Source of the DNA: Burkholderiaceae bacterium | Lineage (GTDB): Bacteria; Pseudomonadota; Gammaproteobacteria; Burkholderiales; Burkholderiaceae_E | Assembly: GCA_023954045.1 (NCBI GenBank) | Contig: JAMLIR010000011.1 | Span: forward strand, 62,001-126,000 | Direction of reading: 5' to 3' | Length of the DNA: 64,000 nucleotides | Shown: positions 57,236 through 64,000 of the stretch, one piece after another | How positions within the stretch are numbered: position 1 is the stretch's first letter | How the letters are laid out: every line of letters begins with the position of its first letter | The notes under the pieces: generated by a model | The model's input: the letters and a program-made list of their open reading frames with translations, nothing else | Told to the model about the DNA's origin: nothing | The model's database searches: none | Position numbers and translations under genes: made by a program

Positions 57236-57990
57236 TCGGTGCGGCCCGCGGCGCCTTCGCGGATCAGCCGCTTCATCTCGCGCACCGCCTCGCGCATGCC
57301 CACGAACAGCGCGCGCGAGACGATCGCGTGGCCGATGTGCAGCTCGCGCACCCCGGGCAGCGCGGCCACCGGCTGCACGTTGAAATAGTTGAGCGCGTGG
57401 CCGGCGTTGAACCGCATCCCCAGCGCGCGGACCGCCGCGCCGGCCTCGCGCAGCCGCTCGAGTTCGTCGAGGACCGGCGCGCTCTCGGCGTCACGCCCTC
57501 GCCCGTGAAACGCGTGCGCATAGGGCCCGGTGTGCAGCTCGCAGACGCGCGCGCCGATCCGCGCCGCGGCCTCGACCTGGCGCAGTTCGGCGTCGATGAA
57601 CACGCTGCTGACGATCCCCGCGTCGGCGAGCTTCGCCACCACCGTCGCGAGCCGCCCGGCCTGCGCGGCGATGTCCAGCCCCCCTTCGGTCGTGATCTCG
57701 TGGCGGCCCTCGGGAACCAGCATCGCCATCTCGGGGCGCAGCTGCAGGGCGATGCCGACCATCTCGTCGGTGGCGGCCATCTCCAGGTTCAGCTTGATGT
57801 GGGTGAGCTCGCGAAGCCGTCGCACATCGGAGTCCTGGATGTGGCGCCGGTCCTCGCGCAGGTGCACGGTGATGCCGTCGGCGCCGCCGAGGTGGGCTTC
57901 GACTGCCGCCCAGACCGGGTCGGGTTCGTAGGTGCGCCGCGCCTGCCGCACGGTGGCGACGTGGTCGATGTTGACGCCGAGTTCGATCAT
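57232..57990 (-). CDS. pdxJ: Pyridoxine 5'-phosphate synthase
   Basis: Closes the pyridoxine ring from 3-amino-2-oxopropyl phosphate and deoxyxylulose 5-phosphate, the last step of DXP-dependent vitamin B6 synthesis. The 252-residue TIM barrel begins [25 protein letters not shown], the family signature, and has VNIDH and [11 protein letters not shown] with catalytic histidines, and HTGPYAHAF near residue 165. It follows recO by 34 bases, matching the usual recO-pdxJ-acpS order. Confidence 0.96.
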   Translation of the reverse strand: MIELGVNIDHVATVRQARRTYEPDPVWAAVEAHLGGADGITVHLREDRRHIQDSDVRRLRELTHIKLNLEMAATDEMVGIALQLRPEMAMLVPEGRHEITTEGGLDIAAQAGRLATVVAKLADAGIVSSVFIDAELRQVEAAARIGARVCELHTGPYAHAFHGRGRDAESAPVLDELERLREAGAAVRALGMRFNAGHALNYFNVQPVAALPGVRELHIGHAIVSRALFVGMREAVREMKRLIREGAAGRTE

Positions 57991-58024
57991 CGAGGACGCA
58001 TCCGGGCTGGGTCGATGGGCCGGT

Positions 58025-58744
58025 TCAGAGCTTCTGCAGGTCGATCAGGATCTGCCGGGTGTTCAGCGGCGCGCCGTCCAGGTGGTGCGAGAGGATCGCG
58101 CGCATCAGGTATTTTGCCTGCTGGCGGCCCGCGGCGGAGACGAATCGCCCGGCGGCGAGCGCCTCCAGCGTCGAGCCGCTGATCGAGCCCTCGCCGCCGC
58201 GACCGGCCTCGGGCTCCTCGGCGACGAAGCCGTCGGACGGGCTCCAGCGATAGCGCCGATCGGCCTCGATCGGCCTGCCGGCCGCGTCGTGCCCGAGGTC
58301 GGGCGCGTAGCCGATCTCGCGCAGCAGCTGCCACTCGAAGCGGCGCAAGGTCTCGTCCAGCGCTGCGCCGTCCGCGAGCCCGGCGATCGCCGCGGCGTAG
58401 GCGTCGAACAGCGGCGGATGGGGATCCTCGCGCGGCAGCAGCCGGAGCAGCAATTCGTTCAGGTAGAACGCGCAGAGCAGCGCGTCGCCCTCGGGGGCCG
58501 ACTGTCCGCCCATCCACTCGACGCCGGTCAGCGTGCGCAGCTCGCGCTGCCCGGTGTAGGCGACCAGCAGCGGCTGGAACTGCAGCAGCACCGCGCGCAG
58601 CGCGGAGCGCGGCCGCTTGGCGCCCTTGGCGACCGCCGCGACCCGGCCGTGCTCGCGGGTGAACAGGTCCACGATCAGGCTGGTTTCCCGGTACGGCGTC
58701 GAGTGCAGCAGCCAGGCGGGTTCCTGCGTCCTACTCGTAGCCAT
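58025..58744 (-). CDS. recO: DNA repair protein RecO
   Basis: Recombination mediator of the RecFOR pathway, 239 residues. The N-terminal OB fold ([51 protein letters not shown]) is highly typical. The C-terminal helical domain includes [15 protein letters not shown]. No zinc-binding cysteines are seen, as in many Gram-negative RecO proteins. Its start overlaps the end of era by 14 bases, so it is translated from the rnc-era-recO transcript. Confidence 0.93.
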   Translation of the reverse strand: MATSRTQEPAWLLHSTPYRETSLIVDLFTREHGRVAAVAKGAKRPRSALRAVLLQFQPLLVAYTGQRELRTLTGVEWMGGQSAPEGDALLCAFYLNELLLRLLPREDPHPPLFDAYAAAIAGLADGAALDETLRRFEWQLLREIGYAPDLGHDAAGRPIEADRRYRWSPSDGFVAEEPEAGRGGEGSISGSTLEALAAGRFVSAAGRQQAKYLMRAILSHHLDGAPLNTRQILIDLQKL

Positions 58745-59609
58745 ACGCCCGCAGGCTCTGCTCGCTGCTCGCCCAGCCCGATTTCACCTTCACGAACAGC
58801 TCCAGGAAGACCTTGCCGCCGAACAGCTTTTCGAGGTCGAGCCGCGCCTCGGTCGCGATGCGCTTGATCCGCTCGCCGCCGGCGCCCAGCACGATCGGCC
58901 TCTGGCTCTCGCGGTCGACGAGGATCGCGGCGTGGATCCGGCGCAGCTTCGGCGTCTCCTCGAAGCGCTCGATCTCGACGGTGCTCGCGTAAGGAAGCTC
59001 GTCGCCGAGCTGCCGGAACAGCTTCTCGCGGATCAGCTCGCCCGCCAGGAAGCGTTCGCTGCGGTCGGTCAGGGCGTCGGCGTCGTACTGCGCCGGCCCC
59101 TCGGGCAGCCGCGCCGCGCACAGGTCGAGCAGCAGGTCGACCTGGCGCCCGGTGCGCGCGCTGATCGGCACGATCTCGTCGAATTCCCGGCAGCGCCGCG
59201 CGCGCTCGACTAGCGCCACCAGCCGCGCCTTGTCGGCGACCGCGTCGATCTTGTTCACCGCCAGCAGCACCGGCCGGTCGGCGGGAAGCAGCCGGGCGAT
59301 CTGCTCGTCGACCTGCGTCCACTTGCGGCCGTCGCAGAGCATGACGATCACGTCGGCGTCGCCGGCCGCCTGCAGCGCGGTGCGGTTCAGCAAACGGTCG
59401 AGCGCGCCCGCGGCGCGCACCTGGTAACCGGGGCTGTCGAGGAACAACAGCTGGGCGTCGGGCCGGGTGACGACGCCGACGATCCGGTGGCGCGTCGTCT
59501 GCGGACGGTCCGAGGTGATCGACAGCTTCTGCCCGACCAACCGGTTCAGCAGCGTCGACTTCCCGACGTTGGGACGGCCGACGATCGCGACGTGCCCGCA
59601 GCGGTGCAT
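58731..59609 (-). CDS. era: GTPase Era
   Basis: Essential GTPase for 16S rRNA and 30S maturation, 292 residues. G-motifs: G1 GRPNVGKSTLLNRLVG near residue 10, G2 region SITSDRPQTTRHRI, G3 DSPGY, G4 NKID, with a C-terminal KH domain (REKLFRQLGDELPYASTVEIERFEE...GAGGERIKRIATEARLDLEKLFGGKVFLELFVKVK) that binds the 3' end of 16S rRNA. The ATG at 59609 is chosen because the family starts directly before G1; it is 13 bases after the rnc stop. Confidence 0.96.
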   Translation of the reverse strand: MHRCGHVAIVGRPNVGKSTLLNRLVGQKLSITSDRPQTTRHRIVGVVTRPDAQLLFLDSPGYQVRAAGALDRLLNRTALQAAGDADVIVMLCDGRKWTQVDEQIARLLPADRPVLLAVNKIDAVADKARLVALVERARRCREFDEIVPISARTGRQVDLLLDLCAARLPEGPAQYDADALTDRSERFLAGELIREKLFRQLGDELPYASTVEIERFEETPKLRRIHAAILVDRESQRPIVLGAGGERIKRIATEARLDLEKLFGGKVFLELFVKVKSGWASSEQSLRAYGYE

Positions 59610-59622
59610 GGCTGGCCGCTGC

Positions 59623-60522
59623 TCAGGCAGCGCGGGCCGGACGCGATTCCTCGAGGCTGGCCGGAAGCGGCCCGAGGCCCGAGGCCTCGTCGCGCCCGGC
59701 GTCGTCGCCGTGAGCCCCCGAATGCGGCTCGGTCGCGCCTTCCGGCTTTCCGGCTCCGGCAGGCGCGCCTGCAGCGCGGGCGCCGCGCGCACCGCGCTCG
59801 GCGGCTTCCGTACGCTCGGCGCGGGCCCGCGTGCGCCGCCCGGTCGCCGGCACCAGCGCCTGGGCGGCGTCGAGCGCCCCGCGCGCGGCCGCCTGCTCGG
59901 CCGCGCGCCGGCTCGCGCCGCTGCCCAGGACCTGGATCTTCAGCTTCGGGATCGAGCACTCGACCTCGAACACCTGGCTGTGGGCGGCCCCGTGCGTGGC
60001 CACCACCGCGTAGACCGGCAGCGGCAGTTTCTTGCCCTGCAGGTACTCCTGCAGCAAGGTCTTGGCGTCCTTGCCCAGCGTCTTCGGATCGACGGTCCTG
60101 AGCACCGGTTCGTACAGCGCGACGATCACCGACTGTGCCGCCTCGAACCCCGCGTCGAGGAACACCGCGCCGACGATGGCCTCGAGCGTGTCACCGAGGA
60201 TCGACGGCCGGCGGAAGCCGCCGCTCTTCAACTCGCCCTCGCCGAGCAGCAGGTGCTGGCTCAGGCCGAGCCGCTGGGCGATCTCGTAGAGCGACTGCTG
60301 CTTGACCAGGTTCGCGCGCAACCGCGACAGGTCGCCCTCGTCGATGCGCCCGAAGTGCCGGTACAGCATCGCGGCGACCACGCAGTTGAGCACCGAGTCG
60401 CCGAGGAATTCGAGCCGCTCGTTGTTGGGCTGGCCGTGGCTGCGATGGGTGAGCGCCTGCCGCAGCAGCGAGGCATCGGCAAAGCGATGCCCGAGTTGCC
60501 GCTGCAGGTCGTCGAGCGTCAT
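59623..60522 (-). CDS. rnc: Ribonuclease III with extended C-terminal tail
   Basis: Double-strand-specific endoribonuclease that processes rRNA precursors and structured mRNAs. The catalytic signature [13 protein letters not shown] and the second acidic site in [16 protein letters not shown] are present, followed by a dsRNA-binding domain ([23 protein letters not shown]...[21 protein letters not shown]). At 299 residues it is about 70 longer than the E. coli enzyme; the extra C-terminal segment after about residue 226 is rich in Arg, Ala, Glu and Gly and probably disordered. It lies between the DUF4845 gene and era. Confidence 0.95.
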   Translation of the reverse strand: MTLDDLQRQLGHRFADASLLRQALTHRSHGQPNNERLEFLGDSVLNCVVAAMLYRHFGRIDEGDLSRLRANLVKQQSLYEIAQRLGLSQHLLLGEGELKSGGFRRPSILGDTLEAIVGAVFLDAGFEAAQSVIVALYEPVLRTVDPKTLGKDAKTLLQEYLQGKKLPLPVYAVVATHGAAHSQVFEVECSIPKLKIQVLGSGASRRAAEQAAARGALDAAQALVPATGRRTRARAERTEAAERGARGARAAGAPAGAGKPEGATEPHSGAHGDDAGRDEASGLGPLPASLEESRPARAA

Positions 60523-60535
60523 TGGGTCGGCAGCC

Positions 60536-60922
60536 TCATTGGGCGCTGCCCTGGTAGTCGATGACCAGCGAAACCGGGCCGAACAGCGGAATGCGCTTCT
60601 CGTACTGGAACGACACCGTCATCTGGCCGTCGCCGCGCCTTTCGATCACCAGGTCCTTGCCGCTGATCGACGTGATGTCGTCGATCGCCGCATAGCGGTC
60701 GAATGCCACCTGGTAGTCGCGTGCCGTGCTGCCGCCCGCGGATACGACCTTCGTGATCGCGCTGCGGATCGCCTGGTACTCGAGCGCCGAGGGCACGACC
60801 TTCATCGCCAGCAGCGCCCCGAAGACCACGACCGCGCCGACGACCAGCAGGCCGAACAGCGACAATCCGCGCTGTCGGCTGCGCCGGGCTGCCGGGGAAT
60901 GCGGGATGCGGATCGCGGTCAT
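60536..60922 (-). CDS. DUF4845 domain-containing membrane protein
   Basis: Small protein of 128 residues with one N-terminal helix preceded by arginines ([32 protein letters not shown]), resembling a type IV pilin-like start ([10 protein letters not shown]), then a soluble domain of DUF4845. Its gene is almost always found between lepB and rnc in Beta- and Gammaproteobacteria; function is unknown. Its ATG overlaps the lepB stop as ATGA, so it is translated together with signal peptidase. Confidence 0.88.
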   Translation of the reverse strand: MTAIRIPHSPAARRSRQRGLSLFGLLVVGAVVVFGALLAMKVVPSALEYQAIRSAITKVVSAGGSTARDYQVAFDRYAAIDDITSISGKDLVIERRGDGQMTVSFQYEKRIPLFGPVSLVIDYQGSAQ

Positions 60923-61815
60923 TGGAACCTTCCGATGCGGCTGAGGTCGCCGAAATTCATCCAGATGAAGAACGCCCTGCCGACGATGTTCCGGTCGGGA
61001 ACGAAACCCCAGAACCGGCTGTCCAGGCTGTTCTCGCGATTGTCTCCCATCACGAAGTAGTGCCCCGGTGGGACCGTGCAGGTGACGCCCCGGCTCAGAT
61101 AGCGGCACTGGTCGAAGTGGGGAAAGCGCAGCACAGGCTGAATGTCAGACGGTTTATCCAATTCTGTCAACACCTTATGCGCGATATCTCCGATCTTTTC
61201 TGAATATTGCGGGTAGATCGCCAGGCGCCTGCGATCCTCGAATTCCCCGGCTGGAGCCAGCGGAACTTCCATGCCGTTGATCGCCAAGCGCTTGTTTTCA
61301 TAGGATATTTTGTCACCCGGCAGGCCGATGACGCGTTTGATGTAGTCGACCGAGGGATCCTGTGGGAAGCGGAAGACCATCACGTCGCCGCGCCGCGGCG
61401 AGCCGACGTCCAGCACCTTCGTGTGGACGACCGGCAGGCGCACGCCGTAGCTGTACTTGTTCACCAGGATCAGGTCGCCGACGAACAGCGTCGGCAGCAT
61501 CGACTCGGACGGGATCTTGAACGGCTCGGCGACGAACGAGCGCAGCAGGAACACCACCGCGATGACCGGGAACAGCCCCGCGGTGTATTCGAGCCAGAGC
61601 GGCTGCTTCTCGTGGGTGGCGCGCAGTCGCTCGCGCTCGGTGGCCACCGCCGGCTCGCCCGCCGACGCGCGCAGCCGCGCGGCCGCATCGCGCTCGAACT
61701 CGGCCACCGCCGCGTCGGCGGCGCGCAGGCGCCGTCGCTGGAAGACGAACCGGTCGGCCAGCCAGGCGGCGAAGGTCACGACCAGCAGCAGGAACAGGAT
61801 CAGTGCGAAGTTCAT
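60919..61815 (-). CDS. lepB: Signal peptidase I
   Basis: Removes signal peptides at the outer face of the inner membrane. The 298-residue protein has two N-terminal helices (about 1-20 and 85-105), the catalytic Ser in IPSESMLPTLFVGD, the general-base Lys in RRGDVMVFRFPQDPSVDYIKRVIG, and the C-terminal box MGDNRENSLDSRFWG. Codons for the middle of the periplasmic domain (about 61141-61320) are much richer in A and T than the rest; 61141-61200 has 25 G or C of 60. The frame is intact and conserved boxes are unaffected. It follows lepA by 34 bases. Confidence 0.96.
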   Translation of the reverse strand: MNFALILFLLLVVTFAAWLADRFVFQRRRLRAADAAVAEFERDAAARLRASAGEPAVATERERLRATHEKQPLWLEYTAGLFPVIAVVFLLRSFVAEPFKIPSESMLPTLFVGDLILVNKYSYGVRLPVVHTKVLDVGSPRRGDVMVFRFPQDPSVDYIKRVIGLPGDKISYENKRLAINGMEVPLAPAGEFEDRRRLAIYPQYSEKIGDIAHKVLTELDKPSDIQPVLRFPHFDQCRYLSRGVTCTVPPGHYFVMGDNRENSLDSRFWGFVPDRNIVGRAFFIWMNFGDLSRIGRFQ

Positions 61816-61849
61816 CGTCGTGGCTTTCAGGTCGGTCCAGTGATCGCGT

Positions 61850-63643
<1,794 letters not shown>

Positions 63644-63759
63644 CGGGAGGCCGGGAGAATGCCGGTCGAGTCGCGCGGCAAACGAAAAGCGCGCCGGGGG
63701 CGCGCAGAAACCGGCATTTTACCAGCCGCGGGGCGCCGCCCCGCGGCCCGCCGGTCGGC
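63644..63759. other. Gap between mucD-like gene and lepA with two hairpins
   Basis: No coding content. It holds a perfect nine-pair inverted repeat CCGCGGGGC/GCCCCGCGG (63726-63746, three-base loop) and the terminator listed separately at 63685-63705. TAAAAT lies between them on the minus strand, but a transcript from it would run through the terminator. The lepA promoter itself is not clear. Confidence 0.5.
63685..63705 (-). terminator. Intrinsic terminator after the mucD-like gene
   Basis: Minus strand: GCGCGCC (63705-63699), loop CCC, GGCGCGC (63695-63689), then TTTTCGTTT. The seven-pair GC stem and T-tract would end the mucD-like transcript 55 bases after its stop and before lepA. Confidence 0.75.
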
Positions 63760-64000
63760 TCAGCGCCGCGCGGGCCGCACCGGGACGAACTGGGCGTTGT
63801 CGCCGCGCCGGATCAGCAGCACCGCCGTCTTCGAGGCGTCGAGCTTCGCAGCCAGCTCGGCGAACTGGCGCGCGCTCGTCACCTCGTGGTTGTTCAGGGC
63901 CATGACGATGTCCCCGGGGCGGATGCCCGCGCGCGCCGCCGCCCCCTCGGCGGATTCGACCAGCACGCCGTTGCGCAGGCGCAGCTGCTGCTTGCGCTCG
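63760..64000 (-). CDS. DegP/MucD-like periplasmic serine protease, C-terminal PDZ fragment
   Basis: The last 79 codons of a gene that enters from the right edge. The visible part is a PDZ domain: RLRNGVLVESAEGAAARAGIRPGDIVMALNNHEVTSARQFAELAAKL, ending VLLIRRGDNAQFVPVRPARR. This is the second PDZ of DegP/DegQ/MucD-type HtrA proteases, which in Betaproteobacteria lie upstream of lepA in the sigma-E (rpoE-mucABD) region. The protease domain and catalytic triad are outside the window. Confidence 0.8.
   Translation of the reverse strand, partial: ERKQQLRLRNGVLVESAEGAAARAGIRPGDIVMALNNHEVTSARQFAELAAKLDASKTAVLLIRRGDNAQFVPVRPARR

Noticed and set aside
63720-63750. TAAAAT on the minus strand as the lepA promoter
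   Set aside because: Its transcript would pass directly through the intrinsic terminator at 63705-63685, and the -35 region lies in a GC hairpin without any match.

Overview
The window is about 70% GC and is packed with genes on both strands, with almost no non-coding space. It looks like a chromosomal segment of a betaproteobacterium, most likely Burkholderiales. The main evidence is the right-hand block, read on the minus strand: mucD-like protease, lepA, lepB, a DUF4845 protein, rnc, era, recO, pdxJ, acpS, nagZ, uvrC, pgsA, tRNA-Gly and tRNA-Cys. This order is characteristic of that group. The FadH, SerA and YbiT-type proteins and the DUF3108 protein also fit. I see no insertion sequence, prophage, integrase, CRISPR array, toxin-antitoxin pair or rRNA.

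Left part (1-20.6 kb): tail of a short-chain dehydrogenase, patatin-like lipase, glutathione S-transferase, TMEM175-like channel, OsmC protein, then a tight serA-nnrS-aspA run, a HIT protein, a chromate transporter (chrA), a threonine/serine dehydratase, a TAXI-type TRAP transporter (fused permease plus binding protein), a class III aminotransferase, a DUF3108 protein with a TonB-like layout, an MFS transporter, an SPW-repeat membrane protein and mnmC.

Middle (20.6-45.4 kb): YkgJ-type cysteine cluster protein and an orphan LysR regulator behind an AT-rich upstream region. Next come a response regulator, histidine kinase and LTA-synthase-like sulfatase that look like one operon, then ybiT and purL. 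A winged-helix regulator plus a fused 5-oxoprolinase/hydantoinase are divergent from a DctPQM TRAP transporter, whose operon runs through overlapping genes into nnrD and pgi. ybbA and tesA are divergent with interlocked start codons, followed by a MOT1-type sulfate/molybdate transporter and tRNA-Leu(UAA).

Right part (45.4-64 kb): a seven-gene minus-strand operon of a branched-chain-type ABC transporter (binding protein, livH, livM, livG, livF), an SDR and a 2,4-dienoyl-CoA reductase. Then come tRNA-Cys and tRNA-Gly behind a consensus sigma70 promoter, and the housekeeping lepA-to-pgsA block.

I did not find a clearly new defence or mobile system. The observations most worth a second look are: a repeated layout in which a -10-like hexamer sits 6-8 nt before the ATG of genes that start transcription units (possible leaderless mRNAs); spaced GAAACGTT repeats inside overlapping divergent promoters next to the oxoprolinase regulator; intrinsic terminators placed between tRNA-Gly and tRNA-Cys and between the TAXI binding protein and its permease; a low-GC patch inside lepB; and the two-component/LTA-synthase-like operon.
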